A stretch of 64,000 nt of DNA from DASSUW01 sp963730535. GTDB lineage: Bacteria > Actinomycetota > Thermoleophilia > Solirubrobacterales > Solirubrobacteraceae. The stretch covers positions 620,001 to 684,000 of the forward strand of contig CAVSRU010000005.1 in NCBI GenBank assembly GCA_963730535.1. The letters are read 5' to 3'. Both the position numbers and the translations under genes were made by a program. Shown here piece by piece: positions 8,279 to 16,015 of this stretch. The notes beneath the pieces were generated by a model. It saw only the letters and a list, made by a program, of their open reading frames with translations. It was not told the origin of the DNA and did no database searches. The first letter of the stretch is position 1. Every line of letters begins with the position of its first letter.

Positions 8279-9352
8279 TCACAGCGCCACCTGGTAGCGG
8301 CCGCCGAAGCCGCGGCGGACGAGGCCGAGGGCCTCGAGCTCGCCGAGGCCGGCGAGGACCGCTCGGGCCTCGAGGCCGGTCGCCGCCAGCATCGGGAGGG
8401 TCGAGTGCCCGGCGCCGATGGCCTCCAGCAGCTCTCGGAGCTCCGGCTCGAGGTCCGGGCCGCCGGCGGGACCGGCGGAGTAGGTCGCTCCGGTGATCTC
8501 GGCGAGGGCGTCGAGCACGTCGGGAATGCCGCGGACGAGGACCGCGCCGTCCCGGATCAGGCCGTTGGTGCCGGCGGCACCCGCGCACGTGATGCGCCCG
8601 GGCACGGCGGCGACGGTCCTCCCGAGCTCGGCGGCGAGGTCGGCGGTCGTGAGCGAGCCGGAGCGCTCCGTCGCCTCGACGACCACGACGACCCGCGCCA
8701 GCGCGGCGATCAGCCGGTTGCGGGCGATGAAGGCCCAGCGGTGGATGCCGACGCCGGGTGGCATCTCCGACACCACCGCGCCCGCCGCCCGCACCGCCGC
8801 GTGGAGGTGGCGCTTGGAGGCGGGATAGGGGCGCTCGGCCCCGCCGGCCAGGACGGCCACGGGCGGCGCCACGCCTTCGAGCGCGCCCGCGTGGGCCGCC
8901 GAGTCGACCCCGAGGGCGAGGCCGGAGACGACGCTGACCGCGGCTGCCGACAGCCCGCGCCCGAGGTCGCGCGCGACCGCGAGGGCATAGTCCGTCGCCC
9001 GCCGCGCGCCGACCACGGCCACCGCGTCGCCCAGCCCCACGCACGCGAGGTCCCCGGCGACATGCAGCACCGCCGGCGGATCGGTGAGATCGCGGAGCGG
9101 AGCCGGGTAGGCGGCGTCGCAGCGGCAGACGGCCAGCAGCCCGCACTCGTGCAGCCGGTCGCGGGCGGCGGCGGGATCGAAGCCGTCGTAGCGCTGCCGC
9201 ACCGCACGGTCGCCGCTCGCGTCGAGCAGCACCTCGTCGGCCAGCGCCAGCACCCGCGACGGCCCCTCCCGCTTGCGCCACTCGACGTCGAGCCAGCCGG
9301 CCAGCGCGGCGACGAGATCCGCACGCCGCAGGCAGTCGTCACACGCAGTCAT
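8279..9352 (-). CDS. dprA: DNA-processing protein A
   Basis: 357 aa. DprA binds incoming single-stranded DNA and loads RecA during transformation. The Rossmann-like core is clear: VAVVGARRATDYALAVARDL, SGLALGVDSAAHAGAL, VLAGGAERPYP, and the FIARNRLIAALARVVVVVEA segment. A short N-terminal helical region and a C-terminal winged-helix-like tail flank it. The ATG overlaps the comM stop (ATGA). The order yraN-comM-dprA is a widely conserved competence/processing cluster. Confidence 0.94.
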   Translation of the reverse strand: MTACDDCLRRADLVAALAGWLDVEWRKREGPSRVLALADEVLLDASGDRAVRQRYDGFDPAAARDRLHECGLLAVCRCDAAYPAPLRDLTDPPAVLHVAGDLACVGLGDAVAVVGARRATDYALAVARDLGRGLSAAAVSVVSGLALGVDSAAHAGALEGVAPPVAVLAGGAERPYPASKRHLHAAVRAAGAVVSEMPPGVGIHRWAFIARNRLIAALARVVVVVEATERSGSLTTADLAAELGRTVAAVPGRITCAGAAGTNGLIRDGAVLVRGIPDVLDALAEITGATYSAGPAGGPDLEPELRELLEAIGAGHSTLPMLAATGLEARAVLAGLGELEALGLVRRGFGGRYQVAL

Positions 9353-10863
9353 GCGGCGGTGGCCAGGGCGGGCTGCTCGAGGCGCAGGCCGGCGGCGATG
9401 TGGACGTGGTCGGGGCCGACGGTGTCGCTGCCCTCGAGGTCGGCGACGGTCCGGGCGACGCGGAGGACGCGGCCGTGGCCGCGGGCGCTGAGGCGGTGCC
9501 GGTCGTGGAGGTCGTACAGGAGGCGCAGCGCCTCGGCCTCCGGCGTGGCGGTCTCGCGCATCACGCGCGGCGTCATCTCGGCGTTGCACGTCAGCCCGTA
9601 GGCGGCGAGGCGGCGGCCCTGCCGCTCCCGCGCCTCGATCACGCGGGCACGGACCACGGCCGACGCGGGCGCGGTCTCGGTGCGCAGTGCCTCGGCGGGC
9701 GGCCGGCCGACCGGGACGAGGACGTCGATGCGGTCGAGCAGCGGGCCGGAGAGCCGCCGCTGGTGGCGCGCGAGGTCCGCCGCTGTGCAGCGGCACGCCT
9801 CGTCGCCCATCCCGCACGGGCACGGGTTCGAGGCGGCGACGAGCATGAAGCGGGTCGGGAAGACCACGACCTGCTGGCCGCGCACGATCGTCACCCGCCC
9901 GTCCTCGAGCGGCTGCCGCAGCGCCTCCAGGCTCGACCGCACGAACTCCGACAGCTCGTCGAGGAACAGGACGCCGTGGTGGGCGAGCGTCGCCTCCCCC
10001 GGCTGCGGGTGCGAGCCGCCGCCCACCAGCCCCGACGACGACACCGTGTGATGGGGTGCGCGGAACGGCCGCTCGAGCACCAGGCCCCCTCCCCCGTGCA
10101 GCCCGGCCACCGAGTGGATGCGGGTGACGTCGATGGCCTCGGCCGGGCCCATCGGCGGCAGGATCGACGGCAGGCGCCGGGCCAGCATCGTCTTCCCCGT
10201 CCCCGGCGGGCCGTGCATGTAGAGGTTGTGGCCGCCCGCCGCGGCGACCTCCAGCGCCGGGATCAGGGCGTTCTGGCCGCGGACGTCGCCGAGGTCGAGC
10301 ATCGGATCGCCTTCCGCCTCCGCCGGCGGGTCGGGAGGCGGCGCCGGCTCGGCGCGGCCCGAGAGCACATCGACCGCCTCGGTCAGCGAGTCGATCCCGA
10401 GCACGGCGACGCCCGGGACCAGCGCCGCCTCGCGCGCCCGGCTGCGCGGGACCACGAGCCGGGAGAGGAGATGGCGCCGCACCCCCTCGGCGATCGCGAG
10501 CGCGCCGCGGATCGGGCGGACGTCGCCGGACAGCGACAGCTCCCCGACGATCGCGCAGTCGGCGACCGCGTCGCGGGCGAGCTGCTCGGAGGCGACGAGG
10601 ATGGCAACCGCCATCGGCAGGTCGAACCCCGGGCCGATCTTGCGAAGGTAGGCGGGCGCCAGGTTGACGGTGATGCGCTTCTGCGGGAACTCGTGGCCGG
10701 AGTTGGTGATCGCCGAGCGGACCCGCTCGCGCGCCTCGCGCACCGCCTTGTCGGCCAGCCCGACGATCGCGAAGGCCGGCAGGCCGCCGCGGATGTCGGC
10801 CTCCACCCACACGCGCCGCGACTCGACACCGTCGATCGCGAACGTCGTGACGCGGGCGATCAC
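9349..10863 (-). CDS. comM: ComM/YifB-type Mg-chelatase-like AAA+ ATPase
   Basis: About 504 aa from the GTG at 10863. That start was chosen because family members begin close to the (V/L)ARVxxxA-xxGIxx strand; an alternative GTG at 10887 overlaps yraN by 11 bp. The N-terminal Lon-like ChlI domain is followed by Walker A HGPPGTGKTMLARRLP (about 217-230), Walker B GVLFLDELSEF, and a Cys-rich loop NPCPCGMGDEACRC typical of YifB/ComM. The C-terminal Mg_chelatase_C region ends with RGHGRVLRVARTVADLEGS. ComM is a branch-migration helicase aiding integration of transformed DNA. Confidence 0.93.
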   Translation of the reverse strand: MIARVTTFAIDGVESRRVWVEADIRGGLPAFAIVGLADKAVREARERVRSAITNSGHEFPQKRITVNLAPAYLRKIGPGFDLPMAVAILVASEQLARDAVADCAIVGELSLSGDVRPIRGALAIAEGVRRHLLSRLVVPRSRAREAALVPGVAVLGIDSLTEAVDVLSGRAEPAPPPDPPAEAEGDPMLDLGDVRGQNALIPALEVAAAGGHNLYMHGPPGTGKTMLARRLPSILPPMGPAEAIDVTRIHSVAGLHGGGGLVLERPFRAPHHTVSSSGLVGGGSHPQPGEATLAHHGVLFLDELSEFVRSSLEALRQPLEDGRVTIVRGQQVVVFPTRFMLVAASNPCPCGMGDEACRCTAADLARHQRRLSGPLLDRIDVLVPVGRPPAEALRTETAPASAVVRARVIEARERQGRRLAAYGLTCNAEMTPRVMRETATPEAEALRLLYDLHDRHRLSARGHGRVLRVARTVADLEGSDTVGPDHVHIAAGLRLEQPALATAA

Positions 10864-10876
10864 GGCGCGCCCGGCA

Positions 10877-11254
10877 TCAGAACGCACCCTGCACGTGGTC
10901 CAGGCGCACGAGCTCGCCCCGGTCGTCGAGCGTCACCCCCACCGCGTCGAACCGCAGCTCGGCGCCGAACGGCCGGTCCTTGACCTGGCTGAGCCACGCG
11001 GCGGCCATCGTGCGGACCTGGCGCTGCTTGCGCTCGTGCAGGTTGTCGAACGGCGCGCCCGACCCGAGGCGGCGCGCCTTGACCTCGCAGAACACGATCG
11101 TCGTGCCGTCCTCGTCGGCGAGCACGAGGTCGAGCTCCCCGAACCGCGTCCGGTGGTTGCGGGCGAGCACGCGGTAGCCGAGCCGGGAGAAGTGCTCGGC
11201 GGCGAGCTCCTCGCCGCGGCGGCCGAGCTCCTTCGTGCGGTCGGCTGAGATCAC
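10877..11254 (-). CDS. UPF0102 family endonuclease-like protein YraN
   Basis: 125 aa from the GTG at 11254. A TACGGT -10 box 7 nt upstream supports this start over the in-frame GTG at 11290. The sequence carries the UPF0102 restriction-like core: LGRRGEELAAEHFSRLGYRVLARN, then GELDLVLADED, then VFCEVKARR. This is the E...D...ExK pattern of PD-(D/E)XK folds. The biochemical role is not established. It heads the yraN-comM-dprA unit. Confidence 0.88.
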   Translation of the reverse strand: MISADRTKELGRRGEELAAEHFSRLGYRVLARNHRTRFGELDLVLADEDGTTIVFCEVKARRLGSGAPFDNLHERKQRQVRTMAAAWLSQVKDRPFGAELRFDAVGVTLDDRGELVRLDHVQGAF

Positions 11255-11278
11255 GCGAGCGACCGTACGGCCGCTCGC
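11255..11278. promoter_or_regulatory. 24-bp palindrome over the yraN -10 box
   Basis: GCGAGCGACCGTACGGCCGC followed by TCGC is palindromic except for one base pair and is centred on CCGTACGG (11263-11270). On the minus strand it contains TACGGT (11267-11262), 7 nt before GTG 11254. It could be an operator covering the promoter, or a cruciform. Confidence 0.6.
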
Positions 11279-11332
11279 TGAACGGATCACCGCCTAGGTG
11301 TCACGAATGTGTGTCGATTTCGTGCCGATCGA

Positions 11333-11538
11333 CGAACGTCAACTGCGCTGGGTAGGGAGAGCGAGGAGATCGGCCGCGATGAGGGTGCATAACGTCGACC
11401 TCACGGCGGGAGTGCTCGTCACGTCGACGAAATGCACCCTATAGGTGCACAACGTCGACCTCGCGCGCCGAAACGCCGTGAGGTCGACGAAATGCACCCT
11501 CCCGAGCCTCTCCCTCAATGCCGCCGTTGACGTTCGCC
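11333..11538. repeat. Inverted-end intergenic element, copy B (double core)
   Basis: Ends: CGAACGTCAACTGCGCTGGG (left, 11333) and CCGCCGTTGACGTTCGCC (right, to 11538). The core holds two successive stem units. Unit 1 (11381-11440) runs from AGGGTGCATAACGTCGACCT to ACGTCGACGAAATGCACCCT. Unit 2 (11443-11500) has the same arms with small changes (GGTGCACAACGTCGACCTCG ... GAGGTCGACGAAATGCACCC). Each unit is a ~25-bp imperfect inverted repeat. The right end stops 4 bp from the rnhB stop codon. Confidence 0.88.
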
Positions 11539-11542
11539 GGCG

Positions 11543-12133
11543 CTACAGCGCGAGCTGCTGGTACGCCATCGACTGGAACGAGAGCCGGTGGAGCGGCGAC
11601 ACGCCGAGGCGCTCGATCGCCGCCCGGTGCTCGGGCGTCGAGTAGCCGACGTGGGCGGCGAACTCCCAGCCGGGGTAGCGCTCCTCCATCCGATGCATGA
11701 AGCGGTCGCGGGTGACCTTGGCGATCACGGACGCGGCGGCGATCGCGGCGCTGGTGGCGTCCCCGCCCACGACGGCGCGCTGGTCGAACCCCGTGGGCGG
11801 CACGGGGAAGCCGTCGGACAGGCAGAGGGAGCCTTCCCGGCCCACGCGGCGCAGCACGTCCGACAAAGCCGCGAGGTTCGTCTTGTGCAGGCCGCGCTCG
11901 TCGATCCCCCGGACGCAGCGCGAGGTGACCGCCACCCGCGTGGCGATCCGCAGCACGCGCGGGAAGAGCTGCTCGCGCATCTCGGCGTTGTGCTGCTTGG
12001 AGTCGTTCAGCGCCGACAGCGCCCGAAGGTCGGCCAGCGTCAGCCGCTCGTAGTCGAAGAGCACGGCGGCGGCGACCAGCGGCCCCGCCAGGCACCCTCG
12101 TCCCGCCTCGTCCGCCCCCGCGACGAAGCGCAC
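11543..12133 (-). CDS. rnhB: Ribonuclease HII
   Basis: The enzyme removes ribonucleotides and RNA primers from RNA-DNA hybrids. Catalytic residues are visible: ADEAGRGCLAGPL (Asp-Glu), GGDATSAAIAAASVIAK (Asp) and VTRDRFM (Asp), with the HVGYSTPEHRAAI C-terminal motif. The coordinate given uses GTG 12133, only three residues before the VAGADEAGRG motif. Coding-like sequence (KKRRRTSGSRLFGFDRRLG) continues upstream to the lepB stop without any ATG/GTG/TTG, and the next in-frame GTG (12295) lies 107 bp inside lepB. The true start is therefore uncertain. Inverted-end repeat copy B directly follows the stop. Confidence 0.9.
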   Translation of the reverse strand: MRFVAGADEAGRGCLAGPLVAAAVLFDYERLTLADLRALSALNDSKQHNAEMREQLFPRVLRIATRVAVTSRCVRGIDERGLHKTNLAALSDVLRRVGREGSLCLSDGFPVPPTGFDQRAVVGGDATSAAIAAASVIAKVTRDRFMHRMEERYPGWEFAAHVGYSTPEHRAAIERLGVSPLHRLSFQSMAYQQLAL

Positions 12134-12188
12134 GCCCAGCCGGCGGTCGAACCCGAAGAGCCGGCTCCCCGACGTGCGGCGGCGTTTC

Positions 12189-12803
12189 TTAGAGGAGGCC
12201 GATCCGCTTGGGTGGCCAATAGGTGGCGAAAGCCTCGCCGATGATCCAGTCCTCGGGGACGGGTCCCCAGAAACGGCTGTCTTCGGAAGAGCCACGGTTG
12301 TCGCCCATCATGAAGTAGTGACCGGCGGGAACGGTGAGCTCCCGAGGAAACGTGCATCCCTCGCCGCCTCCGCACGGCAGCGCGAACGGCTCGTTCTGGC
12401 GCTTGCCGTTGAGGATCACGTGGCCCTCGTCGAGCCGGAGCCGGTCCCCCGGCCCGGCAACCACGCGCTTGATGAAGTTGTCCTTCGACTGCTCGGCGCT
12501 CGGCCGACCGCACACCTGACCCTCGGGCGGCGGGGCACCGCAGTCCGGCTCGACGCTGGGCTCGGCGCCGACCGGAGGGTGGAACACGACCACGTCGCCC
12601 ACCTCGGGCGTCCCGAAGCGGCCGTCGAGCCGGTTGACGAGCACGCGCTGGCCGATCTCGAGCGTCGGCACCATCGACTCGCTCGGGATCCGGTACGGCT
12701 TGACGAGGAACGCCTGGATGCCGAGCGCGAGCCCGAGCGCGACGGCGACGATCAGGACCAGCTCGAGCAGCGAGCCCGACGCCGACGACGTCTTGCCCGC
12801 CAC
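12189..12803 (-). CDS. lepB: Signal peptidase I
   Basis: 204 aa with one N-terminal membrane helix (about residues 11-34). The catalytic Ser43 lies in IPSESMVPTL and the general base Lys112 in FIKRVVAGPGD. Box E MGDNRGSSEDSR is near 170. The protein cleaves signal peptides of exported proteins outside the membrane. An insertion with a Cys pair (residues ~88-98, PDCGAPPPEGQVC) and another near CGGGEGC may form extracytoplasmic disulfides. It lies 5 bp after rplS, as in many actinobacteria. Confidence 0.95.
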   Translation of the reverse strand: MAGKTSSASGSLLELVLIVAVALGLALGIQAFLVKPYRIPSESMVPTLEIGQRVLVNRLDGRFGTPEVGDVVVFHPPVGAEPSVEPDCGAPPPEGQVCGRPSAEQSKDNFIKRVVAGPGDRLRLDEGHVILNGKRQNEPFALPCGGGEGCTFPRELTVPAGHYFMMGDNRGSSEDSRFWGPVPEDWIIGEAFATYWPPKRIGLL

Positions 12804-12808
12804 CTCGC

Positions 12809-13435
12809 CTACTTGGACTCGTCGGCGGCGGCGGCTGCCTCGGCGTCAGCGGACGCCTCGACCTCTGCCGTCTCGTCGGCCGCAGCGGACTCCTCGGCGG
12901 GCTCGTCGCCCGCGACGATGTCCTCGGCCGCGACGGTCTCGTCCGCCAGGGCGCTCTCCTCGCCCTCGGCCGGAGCGTCGGCGAGCGCCTGCTCGTCGAT
13001 GGCGTCGCCCGGGACCTCCGCGTCGGCCGCGGCAGCGGCCTCGGCGGCGGGATCGTGGAGCAGCCCGGCCTCGACGGCCGCCTCCGGCCCCACATAGCGC
13101 CGCTCGCGCACCCGGGCGCGCTTGCCGACGCGACCGCGCAGGTAGTAGAGCTTGGCGCGCCGGACGTCACCGCGCGCGGCGACCTCGATTCGCTCGATCT
13201 TCGGCGAGTGGACCGGGAACGTGCGCTCGACGCCGACGCCGAACGAGTTCTTGCGGACCGTGAAGGTCTCGCGCACGCCCTCGCCCTGGCGCTTGATGAC
13301 AACGCCCTCGAAGACCTGTGTGCGTCGGCGGTTGCCCTCGACGACCTGGAAGTGGACCCGGACGCGGTCACCCGCCTGGAACTCGGGGACGCGGCGAAGC
13401 TGCTGACGCTCGAGGCTGTCGATCACGGTGCTCAT
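12809..13435 (-). CDS. rplS: Ribosomal protein bL19 with long acidic C-terminal tail
   Basis: 208 aa from the ATG at 13435; bL19 is usually about 115 residues. The core (1-115) is typical: STVIDSLERQQLRRVPEF, FEGVVIKRQGEGVRETFTVR, GVGVERTFPVHSPKIERIEV, AKLYYLRGRVGKRARVRER. From about 118 to 208 the sequence is almost only Ala, Glu, Asp, Ser and Thr, a low-complexity acidic tail. In-frame sequence upstream of the ATG is a shadow. bL19 sits at the 30S-50S interface. The gene is in the trmD-rplS-lepB-rnhB order. Confidence 0.93.
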   Translation of the reverse strand: MSTVIDSLERQQLRRVPEFQAGDRVRVHFQVVEGNRRRTQVFEGVVIKRQGEGVRETFTVRKNSFGVGVERTFPVHSPKIERIEVAARGDVRRAKLYYLRGRVGKRARVRERRYVGPEAAVEAGLLHDPAAEAAAAADAEVPGDAIDEQALADAPAEGEESALADETVAAEDIVAGDEPAEESAAADETAEVEASADAEAAAAADESK

Positions 13436-13490
13436 GGCAAAGAAAGACCGCGGCGCCAGACGGGAGAAAGGGCGGCGGCACGCGGGCGAA

Positions 13491-14165
13491 TCATGGTAGC
13501 GAACGACGGCGGCTCTGCTCGCGGCGCCAGGCGTCCACGCGCTCATGGTGGCCGGAGAGCAGCACGTCGGGCACGGTCCACCCGCGCCACTCGGCGGGGC
13601 GCGTGTAGTGCGGGTACTCGGGAGCGCCCCCGAGCGCTGGGGAGAACGACTCCTCGAGGGCCGACTCGTCCTTGCCCAGGACCCCCGGCAGCTTGCGGAA
13701 CACCGTGTCGGCGACCACCATCGCGGCCAGCTCGCCGCCGGCCAGCACGTAGCGGCCGATCGACACCTGGTCGGTGACGAAGTGCTCGAGGATCCGCTCG
13801 TCGAAGCCCTCGTAGCGCCCGCACAGGAGCGTCAGGTCCGGCTCGTCGGCCAGCTCGCCCGCCAGCGCGTCGTCGAGCAGCCGGCCGCCCGGGGTCAGCG
13901 CGATCACCCGCCGTGACGACCGCAGCTCCACCGGGTCGACCCCGTAGCGCGCCCGCAGCGCGGCCTCCATCACGTCGACCCGCAGCACCATCCCCGCCCC
14001 GCCGCCGAACGGCGTGTCGTCGACCTGCCCCCACTTCAAGGGGGTCGACTCGCGCGGGTCGATCGTCTCCAGCGCATGGCCGAGGGCGATCGCGTTGGCG
14101 ACGTGGCGCTGGGTGCGGAACCAGTCGAACCACGGCGGGAAGAGCGTGAAGACGTCGAGGTTCAC
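13491..14165 (-). CDS. trmD: tRNA (guanine37-N1)-methyltransferase
   Basis: 224 aa, GTG start overlapping the previous gene as GTGA. TrmD methylates G37 of tRNAs reading CNN codons and prevents frameshifting. The trefoil-knot SAM site is clear: VDDTPFGGGAGMVL, LLCGRYEGFDERILEH, SIGRYVLAGGELAAM. The usual catalytic EDSF/DDSF segment reads EESF here, so the general-base Asp appears as Glu. C-terminal PEYPHYTRPAEWRGW and VLLSGHHERVDAWRRE match the family. Confidence 0.95.
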   Translation of the reverse strand: MNLDVFTLFPPWFDWFRTQRHVANAIALGHALETIDPRESTPLKWGQVDDTPFGGGAGMVLRVDVMEAALRARYGVDPVELRSSRRVIALTPGGRLLDDALAGELADEPDLTLLCGRYEGFDERILEHFVTDQVSIGRYVLAGGELAAMVVADTVFRKLPGVLGKDESALEESFSPALGGAPEYPHYTRPAEWRGWTVPDVLLSGHHERVDAWRREQSRRRSLP

Positions 14166-15091
14166 GACAACACGTCGAGCAGCACGTCGCGCGCGAGGTT
14201 GCGGCCGCTGACGATCGCGACGACGCGGGCGCCGGGCCGCTCGTCCGCGACCCGGCCGGTGAGCACCGCGGCGGTCGCGGCGGCGCCGGCGCCCTCGGCG
14301 ACCAGCCCGGCTTCGAGGGCGAGCGTCCGCATCGCGGCGCGCAGCTCGGCCTCCTCCACGGCCACGAAGGCGTCGACGTGGCGGGCGGCGATGTCGACCG
14401 TCACGCTGCCCGGCTCGAGCCCGCCCGCCATGCCGTCGGCCAGCGTCGGTCGGAGCTCGGCGTCGACCACCCGGCCGGCCTCGACGGCGGCGCTCACCGC
14501 CCGCGAGGCCTCCACCTCGACGCCGACGACCCGCACGTCGTCGCGAGCCGCCGCCCACAGCGCGACGCCCGACAGCAGCCCGCCGCCGCCCACCGGCACC
14601 GCGACCGTCAGCGGCCCGGACAGCTGCTCCCCCAGCTCCACCCCCAGCGTCCGCTGCCCGGCGATCACGCGCGGGTCGTTGTAGGGGGAGACGTACTCGC
14701 CCTCGAGCCCCAGGGCGTGCTCCTCGGCGGCGTCGTAGCCGTCGCCCGCCAGCACCAGCTCGACCGGGTACGAGCGCAGCCGCTCAACCTTCGCCGTCGA
14801 GGCGCACTCGGGCACCACGACGGTCGCCGCGCGCCCCAGCTGCGCGGCCGCGTACGCGATCCCGAGGCCGTGGTTGCCCGCCGACGCGGTGACCACGCGG
14901 CGGCCCGCCGGGACGGCGGCCATCGCCGCCACCCCGCCGCGCACCTTGAAGGAGCCGGTCGGCTGCACGGTCTCCACCTTCAGCCACATGCCGAGCGCCT
15001 CGACCACCGGGGTCGGCGCGAGCACGGCGCGCACGGCCCGCTCGGCGGCGGCCAGATCCTCTGGCGCCGGGAGCTCGACGACCCGGCTCAT
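14162..15091 (-). CDS. Fold-type II PLP enzyme, threonine dehydratase-like (no ACT domain)
   Basis: 309 aa. PLP Lys49 is in QPTGSFKVRG, the substrate loop is TASAGNHGLGIAYAA (SxGNHx motif), and the glycine-rich phosphate loop is PVGGGGLLSGVAL. There is no C-terminal regulatory ACT domain, so it resembles catabolic threonine/serine dehydratases, serine racemase or related lyases. It overlaps rimM by ATGA and trmD by GTGA, so it is translated as part of the rpsP-khpA-rimM-trmD operon, an unusual place for a metabolic lyase. Exact substrate cannot be read. Confidence 0.88.
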   Translation of the reverse strand: MSRVVELPAPEDLAAAERAVRAVLAPTPVVEALGMWLKVETVQPTGSFKVRGGVAAMAAVPAGRRVVTASAGNHGLGIAYAAAQLGRAATVVVPECASTAKVERLRSYPVELVLAGDGYDAAEEHALGLEGEYVSPYNDPRVIAGQRTLGVELGEQLSGPLTVAVPVGGGGLLSGVALWAAARDDVRVVGVEVEASRAVSAAVEAGRVVDAELRPTLADGMAGGLEPGSVTVDIAARHVDAFVAVEEAELRAAMRTLALEAGLVAEGAGAAATAAVLTGRVADERPGARVVAIVSGRNLARDVLLDVLS

Positions 15092-15528
15092 CCGAGGAAC
15101 CTCAGGTCGACGTCGATGCGGCGCGCCTCGACGTCGATCGAGCGGATCGCGTCGCGCACCATCGGGATCAGCAGCTCTCCCACCTCGAGCGCCTCGCAGG
15201 AGGGGAGCGCGACCATGCGGGTCACGACCCCGACCTCGCGCGAGCCGTCGACGACCGTGCAGCCCTCGAGGTCGCTGGCCCAGAACTCGCCCTCCTCGAG
15301 CACCGCGGGGACGAGGAGGTCGGCTCCGCCCAGCGCCACGGCGTCGTCCCGCGACGCGCAGCCGGAGAGGCGCACGATCGGGCGCTCGGACGTCCCCGCG
15401 AGGCGCTCGATCGTGTAGGGCCGGCCGGCGACGGTCACGGTCGCGCCGAGGGCGAGGGTGCCGGGCCGCAGCACGTGGAACGAGCCGTCGAGCCCATGCG
15501 GCCGGCCGACCGACCCGGCCGGGACCAG
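15088..15528 (-). CDS. rimM: 16S rRNA processing protein RimM
   Basis: RimM assists 30S head assembly by binding uS19. The N-terminal motif AGSVGRPHGLDGSFHV is the conserved start of the family and the C-terminal PRC-barrel part is visible (LLIPMVRDAIRSIDVEARRI). The frame has no ATG, GTG or TTG between the khpA stop region and this motif. The nearest candidate is CTG at 15528, giving about 146 aa; the only ATG (15645) lies deep in khpA. Start therefore uncertain. The stop overlaps the downstream PLP-enzyme ATG. Confidence 0.9.
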   Translation of the reverse strand: MVPAGSVGRPHGLDGSFHVLRPGTLALGATVTVAGRPYTIERLAGTSERPIVRLSGCASRDDAVALGGADLLVPAVLEEGEFWASDLEGCTVVDGSREVGVVTRMVALPSCEALEVGELLIPMVRDAIRSIDVEARRIDVDLRFLG

Positions 15529-15529
15529 C

Positions 15530-15763
15530 TCACTCGACGATGTCGACGAGGACGCGGCGGTTGTCCTTGACCGCGGCGGCCTTGACGAGGGTGCGGAGCG
15601 CCTGCGCGGTGCGCCCGCCCCGCCCGATGACCTTGCCGTAGTCATCGTCGCCCACCGACAGCTCGAGCACGATCGTGCCGTCGTCCTCCTCGAACTCCTC
15701 GACCGTGACCTTCTCGGGCTCGTCGACCAGCTGCCGGGTCAGATACACGAGCAGCTCGCGCAT
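15530..15763 (-). CDS. khpA: KH-domain RNA-binding protein KhpA
   Basis: 77 aa, the usual length. A single KH domain with the GxxG loop as VIGRGGRTAQALRTLV. An acidic N-terminal half (VDEPEKVTVEEFEEDD) is typical of actinobacterial KhpA/YlqC. It forms a small RNA chaperone with KhpB in other bacteria. It lies between rpsP (6 bp gap) and rimM, its standard location. Confidence 0.95.
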   Translation of the reverse strand: MRELLVYLTRQLVDEPEKVTVEEFEEDDGTIVLELSVGDDDYGKVIGRGGRTAQALRTLVKAAAVKDNRRVLVDIVE

Positions 15764-15769
15764 GGCGCG

Positions 15770-16015
15770 TTACCGGGCGATGCCCTGGATCTTCAGGAGC
15801 TTCTTGACGGTGTTGCTGGGCTGCGCGCCGCGATCGAGCCAATGGCGGACCCGCTCCTCGTTGAGGACCACGGTCGACGGGTCGGTCTGCGCGTTGTAGC
15901 GGCCGACCGTCTCGATGAAGCGTCCGTCGCGGGGGGAGCGGGAGTCGGCGACGACGACGCGCCATACCGGATCCTTGTGCCCGCCGACGCGGGTGAGTCG
16001 CATGTTGACTGCCAT
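15770..16015 (-). CDS. rpsP: Ribosomal protein bS16
   Basis: 81 aa from ATG 16015. bS16 stabilises 16S rRNA folding in the 30S body. The start VNMRLTRVGGHKDPVWRVVV, the SRSPRDGRFIETVGRYN block and WLDRGAQPSNTVKKLL match the family. In-frame sequence further upstream translates the hairpin repeat and is not coding. A TATCCT -10 box lies 11 nt before the ATG, so rpsP-khpA-rimM-lyase-trmD has its own promoter downstream of the ffh end. Confidence 0.96.
   Translation of the reverse strand: MAVNMRLTRVGGHKDPVWRVVVADSRSPRDGRFIETVGRYNAQTDPSTVVLNEERVRHWLDRGAQPSNTVKKLLKIQGIAR

Noticed and set aside
11381..11500. CRISPR-like array (repeated ~25-bp arms)
   Set aside because: Repeats are inverted pairs in two units, not regularly spaced direct repeats, and no cas genes are present.
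12809..13086. bL19 tail as a frameshift artefact
   Set aside because: The tail stays in frame with GC-rich third positions and consistent Ala/Glu/Asp codons up to a stop 5 bp before lepB; other frames do not restore a normal ending.
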